Assembly: GCF_900090265.1 (NCBI RefSeq)
Contig: NZ_LT607752.1
Location: forward strand, 4,650,001-4,714,000
DNA from: Micromonospora rifamycinica
Lineage (GTDB): Bacteria; Actinomycetota; Actinomycetes; Mycobacteriales; Micromonosporaceae
DNA length: 64,000 bases
Direction of reading: 5' to 3'
How positions within the stretch are numbered: position 1 is the first letter of the stretch; each line of letters begins with the position of its first letter. Position numbers and translations under genes: made by a program. This document shows positions 33,926 to 42,243 of the stretch, one piece after another. The notes beneath the pieces are model-generated. The model made no database searches. It saw nothing but the letters and a program-made list of their open reading frames with translations, and was not told the DNA's origin.

Positions 33926-35938
33926 TCAGATCTTCAGCTCCTTACGGCACCAGCGTCGCACCAGGGCACGTTTGCCCGCGGACAGCTCCCGGGTGATCGG
34001 CATCTCCAGGGCGGTGCCTCGACGGCTCTCGTCGATCACGTCCAGCATCAGTCCCGCGAAGTGGGTCACCCGGTTCGGATCGTGGGGGGTGTTGGCCGGC
34101 CCCCACGGAATGATCGTCCCCATGATCGGGTAGAGCAGCGCGTAGTAGCTGAACACCTCCCGGTAAACCAGGTCGAAGGTGAGCTGGTCGTCCGGTATGT
34201 CGCTGTAGTCGTCGTATGGCAGTGCCCGGACCGTGGAGAAGTACTCCACCGCCCAGGCCGGGTTGTCCGGGTCGGCGTGGGTGTCCGGCGGCAGGTACCG
34301 CAGCTTGTAGCAGGCTGGCGCGTCGACCTCGATCGGCACGTCCACCCGGCCGCCGGCCGGCACCCGCACGGTGAACTCGCCGACCTTCTCCTCACCGAGT
34401 GAGGTCGCGGTCAGCACCAGCGGGTTCACCGAGTTCACCCGGCCGGGTGTCTGCACGTCCCGCCAGACCTGCACGGTCAGGGTCAGGGGCTCGGTGATCG
34501 GCTCGCCCTTGCGGAACAGCCGCAGCGCGGCTGTCCCCTTCGCCCGCTGGCCGCGGCCGTCCGGCACCATGTCCAGGTACACCGCCTGGTCGTCGGTGGC
34601 GACCTGGACCGTCCCGATCTCCCGCAGCAGCAGTACGGGACGGTGGTCGACCCAGGCCCGCAGTTGCAGCACGCCGTCATGGATGTGCTGCCCGATCTCG
34701 CTGCGCGGACTGAAGTCGAACTCGACCACTCCGCCGTACGTCTCGTAGGGGCCCTGCTCGTAGTCCACCACGCCGATCATCGCGCGCCGCTGCTGGCCCC
34801 CGACCTCGTAGAGCAGCTCCAGGAACACGCCCCCGTCGAAGTCGATCTTGCTGAAGTCGCCACCGCCGACCTCAGGGAACGTGGTGCCCAGGTCGAGCAC
34901 CACCCGGTTCTCGTCGATGTACGCCATGGCCGGGCCGACCAGCTCCGCGTCCGCGCTCGACGCGCTCAGCGCGTTCAGGGTGGTGCCGGGGATTTCGACG
35001 CGTTCCACGTCCTCGTGGGTCTTGACCCGCATCCGGGTCACCGCCCGGGGGGCGCCCCCGTCGGCCGGGAAGTAGGGTGGGCCGGGCTGGTGCAGGGCCC
35101 GGCCGACCGGGGCGGAGATCATGTCGGTGCCGTTCCACACGCCGACGGTGCCGACCACCCGACCGATCTTCGGGTTCATCGCCCGCTCGCCCCGCTGGAA
35201 CCTGTCGTACATGGTCATCTGGTCGAAGCTGGTCCGCATCCCGTAGAAGCACCAGCGCAGCAGCAGACCACCGCCGTCGGCAGCGCCCTCGCGCAGAGCA
35301 CGCAGGCCGTCCGAGTCCGGCGCTCGCTCCGGGTCGACGAAGACCAGCGTGGAGTTCGGGATGACGGCCTGGAAGGAGCCGGCGCCGCCGGGACGGAAGA
35401 AGTTCAACCACCTGGTGAACGAGGTGGTCGGCACCCCCCGCACCAGTTCGGTCAGCTCGCCGTCGCGGTCCGGGCCGATGATCCGGAAGCCGGCCGCCAC
35501 GAACTGGGTGCCGTAGCTGTCGGCCGGGTTCACGTCGACGATCCGGGCGTTGAACGCGAGATACGCGTTGAGCAGCGGATCCCGGGCGGCTCTGGTCACC
35601 GGCTGGTCGTCCACCCACACGCTTGTCGCCTTCGCGTTGCCGAACGTGGCGAGGTGGTCACCCCAGTAGTTCCAGTAGCCCGGCATGCCGGACTGCCAGT
35701 TGGGGCTGGGCGTGGCCGCCGTGTCCGGGTCCGCGTACACCACCAGGCTGGTCATCCATTCCCGGTACGCGGCGTCGTCCATCGCCGGCAGGCTCGCGCC
35801 CTCCACCACCGGCGGATTCAACACCTGGACCCGGTCGTAGTCCAGCAGATGGACGATGTTCTCGTTGTTGGCGGTGGACGGGTTGACCATCGCGTCGGAG
35901 CCGAAGAACCCGATTCTGGGCCGGGCCAGATAACTCAT
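33926..35938 (-). CDS. VioB/RebD/StaD-like N-terminal half, separate protein
   Basis: A 670-aa protein whose sequence follows the N-terminal two thirds of VioB as I recall it. Shared marks are the start MSYLARPRIGFFG with VNPSTANNEN; IGRVVGTVGVWNG (VioB has VGVVGLW); and near the end LVYREVFSYYALLYPIMG then MPITRELSAGKRALVR, matching VioB's YRHVMAYYELVYPFM and MPSTRELSAPKA. VioB, RebD and StaD couple two indole-3-pyruvate imines on the way to violacein, rebeccamycin or staurosporine. Here the chain stops where VioB continues into its ferritin-like part. Its ATG overlaps the stop of the ferritin-like gene (ATGA), so both halves are made together. The substrate need not be an indole. No signal peptide. 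Confidence 0.82.
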   Translation of the reverse strand: MSYLARPRIGFFGSDAMVNPSTANNENIVHLLDYDRVQVLNPPVVEGASLPAMDDAAYREWMTSLVVYADPDTAATPSPNWQSGMPGYWNYWGDHLATFGNAKATSVWVDDQPVTRAARDPLLNAYLAFNARIVDVNPADSYGTQFVAAGFRIIGPDRDGELTELVRGVPTTSFTRWLNFFRPGGAGSFQAVIPNSTLVFVDPERAPDSDGLRALREGAADGGGLLLRWCFYGMRTSFDQMTMYDRFQRGERAMNPKIGRVVGTVGVWNGTDMISAPVGRALHQPGPPYFPADGGAPRAVTRMRVKTHEDVERVEIPGTTLNALSASSADAELVGPAMAYIDENRVVLDLGTTFPEVGGGDFSKIDFDGGVFLELLYEVGGQQRRAMIGVVDYEQGPYETYGGVVEFDFSPRSEIGQHIHDGVLQLRAWVDHRPVLLLREIGTVQVATDDQAVYLDMVPDGRGQRAKGTAALRLFRKGEPITEPLTLTVQVWRDVQTPGRVNSVNPLVLTATSLGEEKVGEFTVRVPAGGRVDVPIEVDAPACYKLRYLPPDTHADPDNPAWAVEYFSTVRALPYDDYSDIPDDQLTFDLVYREVFSYYALLYPIMGTIIPWGPANTPHDPNRVTHFAGLMLDVIDESRRGTALEMPITRELSAGKRALVRRWCRKELKI

Positions 35939-37200
35939 GCGGACAACTCCACGGACGACGGGGCGAAGAGCGGGACCAGCGTTTCCAGCCGGGCGGCGAT
36001 GGTGGCCAGCGCGTCCTGCGCCTCAGCGCCGATCCCGGAGTCGGTGAGGCCGAGCACCCGGCACCGTCCGGCGACCGCGAGCAGTCGTCCGGCCAGCGCG
36101 TCGATCGTGGCCGGCGGGCCGGTCGGCTGGGGTTGCGGTAGCTCGAAGCTGGGTCCGGCGTACCGGCCCGGGTGGTCCGCGCCGGCCGGCAGCCGGGTCA
36201 GCAGCGCCGCGAGCGGCTTGATGCCCAGCGGCATCAGAGCGGTGATCACGCGCGCCAGGCCCCGCCGCTGTGCGGCGCTCTCGCCGTCCGGCGTGAACAG
36301 CCGGGTCAGCATGTCCACGAAGAGCAGGTACAGCTCGTTGAAGGCGACGCCGACCGACCGTGCCGCCGGGTCGGTGATCAGGGTTCCGCCGGTGTTCGTC
36401 GCGTCGTAGGCCGGGTTCTCCACGGTCGGCCAGCCTGGGACGAAGTCCGGCTGCGCACGGTTGAGCCCGTCCAACTGGTCGGCGATCTGGTGGAAGTACG
36501 CGAAGTGCGAGTTCGACTGCCAGTCCGGCACGCCCTCGCCCTCCAGCACGATGAGGTCGATGTACCGGGCGGCCTGCTCGGCGGTGGTTATCGCTTCCAG
36601 CGTCGGGGTCAGCGGAATGAGGGCGCTGGTGACCTGCCGGGTCGCGGACGCCCGGTCGATCCACTCCGGATGACCGAGGATCGCCTTCTTGATCTGGTCG
36701 TAGAGTTCGGCGATCGAGCCGTACGGCCGCTCCTGGCTGGCGGGGATCGCCATGTTCAGCCGGGCGTGTGCCTGCCGCCCGCACTCGGCGCAGAAGGCGT
36801 CCCACCAGCCGTCCGGTTCCGGCTTTTCCCAGCACAGGAACCGGTTGACGGTGTCGCGGTCGAACGGCGTCAACGTGGACGGCAGGCTTATGTCGGAGTA
36901 CCGGCTGGCCGGCTGTGGGAAGTTGGGCCGCCACAGCAACGGCGCGGCGCCCAGGGCGATCAGGATGTTGTTGGCCAGGGTGAGGTGGTACATCTCCTGT
37001 ACCGCGATGCGGGTGAGCTGCTGGCTCCACTGCTCGGTCAGGGCCGCCCGGACCGCGGTGATCCCGGGATCACCGCCCTGGGCCAGGGTCGCCGCCGCGT
37101 ACAGGTACTGCACGCAGAGCATGTGTTCCAGCTCGCAGGCGTCGTGAAGCATCTTGATGGTCGTGGACTTGTCCAGCAACGCGGGCTCGATAGCCGCCAC
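35935..37200 (-). CDS. Ferritin-like (VioB C-terminal-type) protein
   Basis: A 421-aa protein matching the ferritin-like part of VioB-type enzymes (Pfam Ferritin-like, PF12902). Visible marks are ACELEHMLCVQYLYAAATLA (VioB: VDLELSVMLQYLYAAY), RIAVQEMYHLTLANNILIAL (VioB: EEMIHYLVVNNLLMAL) and SHFAYFHQIADQL. Glu and ExxH residues in these helices are likely metal ligands. The GTG at 37200 is chosen because GGAGG lies six bases upstream. It is the first gene of the pair and overlaps the VioB-N-like gene by four bases. Gene order is thus reversed relative to domain order in fused VioB. Together the two chains would make about 1090 residues, close to VioB or RebD. Confidence 0.85.
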   Translation of the reverse strand: MAAIEPALLDKSTTIKMLHDACELEHMLCVQYLYAAATLAQGGDPGITAVRAALTEQWSQQLTRIAVQEMYHLTLANNILIALGAAPLLWRPNFPQPASRYSDISLPSTLTPFDRDTVNRFLCWEKPEPDGWWDAFCAECGRQAHARLNMAIPASQERPYGSIAELYDQIKKAILGHPEWIDRASATRQVTSALIPLTPTLEAITTAEQAARYIDLIVLEGEGVPDWQSNSHFAYFHQIADQLDGLNRAQPDFVPGWPTVENPAYDATNTGGTLITDPAARSVGVAFNELYLLFVDMLTRLFTPDGESAAQRRGLARVITALMPLGIKPLAALLTRLPAGADHPGRYAGPSFELPQPQPTGPPATIDALAGRLLAVAGRCRVLGLTDSGIGAEAQDALATIAARLETLVPLFAPSSVELSA

Positions 37201-37258
37201 GCACAACCTCCATAGTGAGCGGAAGGTGTTCCGATGACTACCCGACGCTACAAACGGG

Positions 37259-37276
37259 GGGTTGGGCTGCCAACCC
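37259..37276. promoter_or_regulatory. Inverted repeat upstream of the VioB-like operon
   Basis: GGGTTGG (37259-37265) and CCAACCC (37270-37276) form a 7-bp inverted repeat about 60 bp upstream of the ferritin-like GTG. On the plus strand a TACAAT hexamer at 37323-37328 could be a -10 element for the HflX-N gene. Both are candidates only. Confidence 0.35.
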
Positions 37277-37440
37277 ATTGCCTGAGATCTATCGAATTGT
37301 GGGGAAGTCGAGCGCCACGCGTTACAATGCCGCCTGCGTCTGCCGGCGACTGCCTGCAAGGTGGCGGGGCTTTGTAACCTTGCGTAGTGGCAGGAAGGCG
37401 AACTGGGCGCCCATGCATCCGTCTGGCGGGCGCCGGCGTG

Positions 37441-37767
37441 ATGCTGGTTGGCTTGTTCTCCGCCAAGGACAAACAGGTTGAGGTGAAACTAGACCTTCTG
37501 GCGGCTTCAGTGGAAGCACGTGGTGGACGAGTGGTTGGCCGGCAGATCCAGAGGCGGGGCATCTCCCGCGGCGGTGCGAGCAGGATGACGTCGCCGTTCT
37601 CTCGGCGAACCCTGCTCGGCTCGGGCAAGGCCGACGAAGTCGCCGACGCATGCCGGTCGGCTGCGGTCGCCATGGCCGTCTTCGTCAACCCGTTGACCGA
37701 CCATCAGCGGACAGTTCTCAGCGATCTGTTCGGTTGCCCGGTGGTCAGCGGCGACGACCTCGCCTGA
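37441..37767 (+). CDS. Stand-alone HflX N-terminal domain protein
   Basis: A 108-aa protein corresponding only to the N-terminal domain of the ribosome-associated GTPase HflX (GTP-bdg_N). Typical marks are VGLFSAKDK, KLDLLAASVEARGGRVVGRQIQRRG, RRTLLGSGKADEVADACR and AVFVNPLTDHQRTVLSDLFGCPV, which mirror HflX's GSGKxxEL and LxPxQxRNL segments. The P-loop GTPase domain is absent and no remnant follows, so it is either a truncated relic or a specialised small protein. HflX uses this domain to contact the ribosome. The ATG at 37441 starts the conserved part. A HAD gene follows about 90 bp downstream. Confidence 0.8.
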   Translation: MLVGLFSAKDKQVEVKLDLLAASVEARGGRVVGRQIQRRGISRGGASRMTSPFSRRTLLGSGKADEVADACRSAAVAMAVFVNPLTDHQRTVLSDLFGCPVVSGDDLA

Positions 37768-37856
37768 ACACCCGCTCGTGCCGTTCTCACGCTGCTTACG
37801 GTCATTGGCCGCTGGCGTCAGCGGCCCGGACCGGCCGATCGCGGTACGGTTCCGCA

Positions 37857-38411
37857 GTGCCTGCCAGCGTCAAACGACCGTTGATCTTTGTCGACATCGA
37901 CGGCGTGCTGATCCCACTACGGGCCCGACCGCACCAGGTCGGTACTCGTTGGAGCGGCAGAGCAGTAGACGGTGCCGACCGCCACGGCAATCCTCTGTTG
38001 GACCGGCTCGATCCCGCCGACGGTCAACGGCTCCGCGCCCTGCCAGGTGAGCTGGCCTGGGCCAGCACCTGGATGGCCGAAGCCAACGAGGTCGTGGCAC
38101 CCCGGATCGGTCTTCCCGCCCTGCCCGTCGTCGACTGGCCCGACGACGACGAGGAACCACCGCGTGGAGTGCACTGGAAGACCAGACCGTTGGTGTGCTG
38201 GGCGGCAGGACGCCCATTCGTCTGGCTCGACGACGAAATCACCGACGCTGACCGGCGATTGGTCGCCGCACATCACCCACAACCGGCACTCCTGCACCAC
38301 GTCGACCCACACGACGGACTGACCCACATCGACCTCACGGCAGTACGCCGATGGTTGGACCACCACCACGACATCGGCTACTGCCGCGAGTCGAGCGATC
38401 CGACCGATTGA
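37857..38411 (+). CDS. HAD-like domain protein
   Basis: A 184-aa protein with the HAD nucleophile motif near its start (PLIFVDIDGVLIPL, Asp11 and Asp13). The segments WASTWMAEANEVVAP and PFVWLDDEITDADR supply the second and last acidic motifs. These small HAD proteins are frequent in actinobacteria and probably dephosphorylate small substrates; the true substrate is unknown. I chose GTG 37857, giving the motif close to the N-terminus; the upstream part of the frame overlaps the HflX-N gene and is not coding. GC content is slightly lower than in neighbouring genes. Confidence 0.85.
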   Translation: MPASVKRPLIFVDIDGVLIPLRARPHQVGTRWSGRAVDGADRHGNPLLDRLDPADGQRLRALPGELAWASTWMAEANEVVAPRIGLPALPVVDWPDDDEEPPRGVHWKTRPLVCWAAGRPFVWLDDEITDADRRLVAAHHPQPALLHHVDPHDGLTHIDLTAVRRWLDHHHDIGYCRESSDPTD

Positions 38412-38658
38412 CCGGAGCGCCGACAAGCGATCAACGTGCCGCCAAGCGCCCCGGGCATGGGCCTGACGTCGCGGTCAGGTATCCAACCGCGGCAATGCCG
38501 TCGTATCCGCTGGTCCGCACCGACGAACGCTCACGGGTACGACGCGTCGCCTCCGACCAAGACACCCGGGATCACCTGAACGCGGCGATGCCTGCCTCGG
38601 GGGGCCAACCGGTTGAGGGAAGCTTCGGTAAGCACAGCTGCGCCTCTCGGGTGTGGGC

Positions 38659-38937
38659 TCAGTCCGTTCCCCCTCCGCCGCCGGTATCGAAGTTCGCAGC
38701 GTCTCCATACCCGGCGTTCTCCACGATGGCGGCGGAGTGCCGGTCGGGAACACCACGACCCCGGTGAAAGATGTCGCGATCAGGGCGCGGCGAGTTGCGG
38801 CGTATCGCCCGCATGGCGGCCCGCGCGGCCGCCGCCTTCTCCGCTGCGCTCTGCGGCCGACGACCTCTGCGCTTGAAGATCAGGACCATGACGCCCGCCA
38901 CAAGCCCGATGCCAGCCAGCAAGAGATACCACTGCAT
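38659..38937 (-). CDS. Small single-helix membrane protein
   Basis: A 92-aa product beginning MQWYLLLAGIGLVAGVMVLI, a single membrane helix, followed by KRRGRR and a cytoplasmic, charged then Gly-rich tail ending GGGGGTD. It has no recognisable family. The helix plus positive-inside arginines and a GAGG motif just before the ATG support it as a real gene, but the ribosome site spacing is short. Positioned alone between the HAD gene and tRNA-Arg. Confidence 0.5.
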   Translation of the reverse strand: MQWYLLLAGIGLVAGVMVLIFKRRGRRPQSAAEKAAAARAAMRAIRRNSPRPDRDIFHRGRGVPDRHSAAIVENAGYGDAANFDTGGGGGTD

Positions 38938-39294
38938 GTCCTCACGGTAGAAACAGCCCGCATCTGGACGGAGAGAGCTCTCATGCCATGCCGCTGACCG
39001 TGCGTGCCGTGATGAATCCGGGTGCGGGTGTCGGTCAGACTCGTGTTGACTTTGCCGGTGGACCGTCAGCGGCTCAGCAGCATCGCGCACTCGCACCACC
39101 AGCCCGCACCAACAGGCCGACACGATCAGCCATGATCGAAATGCCTCCGGACCGGATGGAACACCGCCGGACCGGGCCGGACGTGAGGAATGCTCGTCGC
39201 ACGAGCACCCACCGAGCACCCAACCGACCACAAGGGACAGAAAAGCAAAGGGGCCTGACCGCCGTTTTGGCAGGTCAGGCCCCTCATGATCTTG
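38938..39294. other. Gene-free region left of tRNA-Arg
   Basis: No gene supported. It contains the tRNA terminator at 39250-39283. No integrase or attachment-site duplication of the tRNA end was found nearby. Confidence 0.5.
39239..39283 (-). terminator. Rho-independent terminator of tRNA-Arg
   Basis: GGGGCCTGACC (39250-39260) pairs exactly with GGTCAGGCCCC (39273-39283). Read on the minus strand the hairpin is followed by a T-rich run (39239-39249), just downstream of the tRNA. Confidence 0.9.
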
Positions 39295-39367
39295 TGCGCC
39301 CGAAGGGACTCGAACCCCTAACCTTCTGATCCGTAGTCAGATGCTCTATCCATTGAGCTACGGGCGC
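39295..39367 (-). tRNA. tRNA-Arg (anticodon ACG)
   Basis: A 73-nt tRNA on the minus strand. Acceptor arms GCGCCCG and CGGGCGC pair exactly, the T-arm GGGGTTCGAGTCCC is canonical, and the anticodon stem CTGA/TCAG holds loop CTACGGA with anticodon ACG, which reads CGN arginine codons after inosine modification. The discriminator base is A; CCA is not encoded. Confidence 0.97.
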
Positions 39368-39402
39368 TTGCTGCTCGACCAGTCTACACAACCGGTTTTG
39401 CG

Positions 39403-39493
39403 CGGAGACTCCGGGATTCGAACCCGGGAGGGGCTTTAAAACCCCAACCGCATTAGCAGTGCGGCGCCATAGACCAGACTAGGCGAAGTCTCC
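39403..39493 (-). tRNA. tRNA-Ser (anticodon GCT)
   Basis: A 91-nt class II tRNA on the minus strand. Acceptor arms GGAGACT and AGTCTCC pair, the anticodon loop is CTGCTAA (GCT, serine AGY codons), the long variable arm GGGGTTTTAAAGCCCC is visible, and the T-arm is CCCGGGTTCGAATCCCGG. The discriminator is G, as expected for serine. It lies 35 bp upstream of tRNA-Arg and may share its transcript. Confidence 0.97.
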
Positions 39494-39673
39494 CCGGTGA
39501 CCCTGCGGACCACCGCGGACGAGGATACAGGTTCGCCCCCACCCGGGGCAAAGCGACTGTCGGTGCGGGGCGGACCGCTGGGTGCCAGCCCGACCTGGCG
39601 TGGCCGTGCCGGCCTGGACCACGCGCCGCTCGCACCGTGTGCCGGGTCACGTTCGCGACTAGGCTGCATCGGC

Positions 39674-41365
39674 ATGCAGGAGCAGCCGTCGAGCGACCAG
39701 CCCACCGGTGACCGGACGCGTCGCCGCTCCCCGGAGACGCCGTTCACCCCGCCGCCGACCCCGCCGCGCCAGCAGCAACCCGCGGACGGCGAGGCGAAGG
39801 CCCGGCCGAGGCGGACCCGCCCGGCGAAGGCGGCGCCGGCCGTCCTGTTCCAGCCGCCCGTCGCGGAGCCGGTCGAGGCCCGTCCGCCGACCGTCACCCG
39901 ACCGCGCGGCGCGGGCGGCGACACCGTGCCGGCGGCCGAGCCGACCGCCGTGGCGGACGACCCGTCGACCATCCCGGCGCAGTCCGCGACGGGCGGTGTG
40001 CCCCCGCAGGGTGGTAGCGCGAACCCCAGGAAGTCGACCCCTCGGCGGGCCACCCGCAGCCGGGCGGCGAGTGGGGATGCGGGTAACGCAGCCCCAGCCC
40101 TGCCCGACGGGCAGGCACCGTCCGGCCAGGCCAGCTCCGAGCCCACTGAACCCGGCACCGGCAGCACCTCGGAAGGCGTCACCACGCCGCCCCGCAAGCG
40201 AACAGCCCGAAAGGCGACGCCGACGGACGACAGCCGCCAGACCGCCCGTATGGCTGCGCCACGCAAGCGGGCGACCCCGACGAAACCGGTCCCGCCGGCA
40301 CCTACCGCCCCGCCGGTAGCGGTCCACGGCGACGCGACCGCGCCGACGGCGACGCCGAGCAGACCCACTCCCGCCGCGTCGACCACACTCGCCGAAACCG
40401 CCACCCCCATGAAACCTGCCACCCCTGCCGAGCCCGTCGGCCCTCCCGGACCAGCCGCCCACGCCGAGTCCCCCGGACCCGCCGCGCCTGCCGCTCCAGA
40501 ACCTGCCCCCGAACCCGCCGTGCCTGCCGCTCCAGAACCGGCCGCCGAAGCGGTCGAACCCGCCGAAGCGGTCGAACTCATCGCAGCGGTCGAGCCCGTC
40601 GAGCCCATCGGGGCACCGTCGACGGCCGCAGCGACCGGCGTGACCGGCGTGACCGGTGCGGGCGGCGCGGAGTCGGGGCGTACCACGGCAGGGGAGCTGG
40701 CGGCGCTGCGGACCCGGCTGCTGGCCCACCCGGGGTTCGCGCCGGAACTGCTGGCCATGGCCGCCGTCGAGGGGATCGGGCCGCGCGCCCGGGAGTGGGC
40801 GCACGGGCTGCGCGCGGCGTACCCGGACGCCGACCCGGACGGGCTGGCCCGGCTCGCCACCCGGCGGTACGTGCGGCTGGCCGGGGTGGGCGGGGCCGCG
40901 GCGGCGGGGGCCGGGGTGTTCGCGCCGCTGGCCGAGCTGGCGGTGGTGCTCTGGACGCAGTCGGCGCTGGTGCTGCACCTGGCCGCGGCGTACGGCCGGG
41001 ATCCGGTACACCCCGACCGGGCGGTGGAGGTGCTGGTGCTGACCCAGGTGCATCCGGACGCGGACAGCGCGCGTGCCGCGCTGGACGCGGCGCGGGCGGC
41101 GGACGGGCCGGGGGAGGGGCCGTGGCCGCGCGCGGTGGAGGCGGCCTGGCGGCTGGCGGCACCGCTGGCCGCGCAGGCCGGCGGCTGGGCCGTGCTGCGC
41201 CTGGTGGCCCGGGTGTTGCCGGGGGCGGCGGTGCTGGCTGCGGCGGCGGGTGACGCGGCGGCGACCGAGCGGCTAGCGGCCCGGACGGTGACCGGCTACC
41301 GGCGGGGCGGGGCCGACGGCGGCGGTCACAGCCAGTCGAACCACTCCCGGGGCAGCGACGAGTAG
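39674..41365 (+). CDS. EcsC-like protein with long disordered Ala/Pro N-terminus
   Basis: A 563-aa protein in two parts. Residues 1-330 are low-complexity, rich in Ala, Pro, Thr and Glu (runs such as AAPAAPEPAPEPAVPAAPEP), with no fold expected. Residues 335-540 contain an EcsC-like domain (AGVGGAAAAGAGVFAPLAEL, VVLWTQSALVLHLAAAYGRD), predicted to be helical and membrane-proximal. EcsC proteins accompany some ABC transporters but are of unknown activity. The ATG at 39674 is the first good start after the tRNA pair; the ribosome site is weak. The 3' end overlaps the convergent CPBP protease gene by 40 bp. Confidence 0.8.
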   Translation: MQEQPSSDQPTGDRTRRRSPETPFTPPPTPPRQQQPADGEAKARPRRTRPAKAAPAVLFQPPVAEPVEARPPTVTRPRGAGGDTVPAAEPTAVADDPSTIPAQSATGGVPPQGGSANPRKSTPRRATRSRAASGDAGNAAPALPDGQAPSGQASSEPTEPGTGSTSEGVTTPPRKRTARKATPTDDSRQTARMAAPRKRATPTKPVPPAPTAPPVAVHGDATAPTATPSRPTPAASTTLAETATPMKPATPAEPVGPPGPAAHAESPGPAAPAAPEPAPEPAVPAAPEPAAEAVEPAEAVELIAAVEPVEPIGAPSTAAATGVTGVTGAGGAESGRTTAGELAALRTRLLAHPGFAPELLAMAAVEGIGPRAREWAHGLRAAYPDADPDGLARLATRRYVRLAGVGGAAAAGAGVFAPLAELAVVLWTQSALVLHLAAAYGRDPVHPDRAVEVLVLTQVHPDADSARAALDAARAADGPGEGPWPRAVEAAWRLAAPLAAQAGGWAVLRLVARVLPGAAVLAAAAGDAAATERLAARTVTGYRRGGADGGGHSQSNHSRGSDE

Positions 41366-42099
41366 CCGACGAAGGCGACCACGTCGAGCAGGGTGTGCGC
41401 CACGATCAGCGGCATCACCCGCCGGGTACGCAGGTAGAACAGGCCGAACACCACGCCCATCACGGCGTTGCCGACGAACGCGCCGAAGCCCTGGTAGAGG
41501 TGGTAGGAGCCGCGCAGCAGCGCGCTGGCCGCGATGACCGCGCCGAGCCGCCACTGGAGCTGGCGCAGCCGGGTGACCAGGTAGCCGACCACGATCACCT
41601 CCTCCAGCATGGCGTTCTGCACGGCGGCGAGGATCAGCACCGGCACCGCCCACCACAGCTCCGGCAGGCCCGCGGGCACCAGGGTGGCGTTGACGCCGAG
41701 CTGCGCCGCCGCCCAGAACAGGGCCAGGCCGGGCAGGCCGATCAGCGCGGCCAACCCGGCACCCCGGGCCAGGTCGGAGCCGGGCCGTCGCAGGTCCACC
41801 CCGAGGGTCCGCGCCGGGTCACCGGGATCCCGCGCCAGCAGGTGTACGGCGAGCAGCACCGGCAGCAGCGCGAAGACGATGCCGAGCAGCTGGTACGTCA
41901 GGTCGAGCCAGGGCCGGGCGGACTGCGAGGTGTTGAGCGAGGCGGTCTGCTTGGACAGCGGCCCGTCGGCGGTCAGCTTCGCGGTCAGCGACACCACGGC
42001 GTAGACGGCCGACTGCCCGAGCGACAGTCCGAGCACCAGCAGGGTCTCGGTGCCGAGGACCCGCCGGGACGTCGGGCTGGGGGGCTGCTCAACGGTCAC
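41326..42099 (-). CDS. CPBP-family intramembrane protease
   Basis: A 257-aa membrane protein with about seven hydrophobic helices. The CPBP (Abi/CAAX) motifs are present: EE in NAMLEEVIVVGYL, RGSYHLYQGFGAF for the second motif (FxxxH-type) and IVAHTLLDVVAF for the third His. These glutamic intramembrane proteases cleave within the membrane; in bacteria some process bacteriocins or act in immunity. The start is taken as GTG 42099, though ATG 42165 is possible. It overlaps the EcsC-like gene at its 3' end and is divergent from the globin-reductase gene. Confidence 0.88.
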   Translation of the reverse strand: MTVEQPPSPTSRRVLGTETLLVLGLSLGQSAVYAVVSLTAKLTADGPLSKQTASLNTSQSARPWLDLTYQLLGIVFALLPVLLAVHLLARDPGDPARTLGVDLRRPGSDLARGAGLAALIGLPGLALFWAAAQLGVNATLVPAGLPELWWAVPVLILAAVQNAMLEEVIVVGYLVTRLRQLQWRLGAVIAASALLRGSYHLYQGFGAFVGNAVMGVVFGLFYLRTRRVMPLIVAHTLLDVVAFVGYSSLPREWFDWL

Positions 42100-42160
42100 C
42101 GCACCACTCTGCCCGACGGCGCGGGTCGCCGGCACCGCCCGGTGGGTCAGATGAGTCGAT

Positions 42161-42208
42161 CGCACATTCTGTGCGACCGGTGGACACGCTCCGTGGACAT
42201 TCTATGCG
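42161..42208 (+). promoter_or_regulatory. Repeated motif upstream of the globin-reductase gene
   Basis: ACATTCTGTGCG (42164-42175) recurs with one change as ACATTCTATGCG (42197-42208), 33 bp apart. The first copy lies in an inverted repeat CGCACA-TTC-TGTGCG. The spacing of about three helical turns places two binding sites on the same DNA face. A redox or nitric-oxide sensor is a reasonable candidate binder. Confidence 0.5.
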
Positions 42209-42243
42209 TGCCCGATCCGCCGTATGGAGGAGGACCGCCCCCC

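Noticed and set aside
33926..37200. A complete indolocarbazole or violacein pathway
   Set aside because: No VioA/RebO-type oxidase, P450 or flavin monooxygenase gene is visible in the window.
38988..39329. Open frame overlapping tRNA-Arg
   Set aside because: It runs through the tRNA and its terminator, with no ribosome site or protein-like composition.
37201..39493. Possible genomic island ending at the tRNA genes
   Set aside because: Small unusual genes lie beside tRNA-Arg and tRNA-Ser, but I found no integrase and no direct repeat of a tRNA 3' end.
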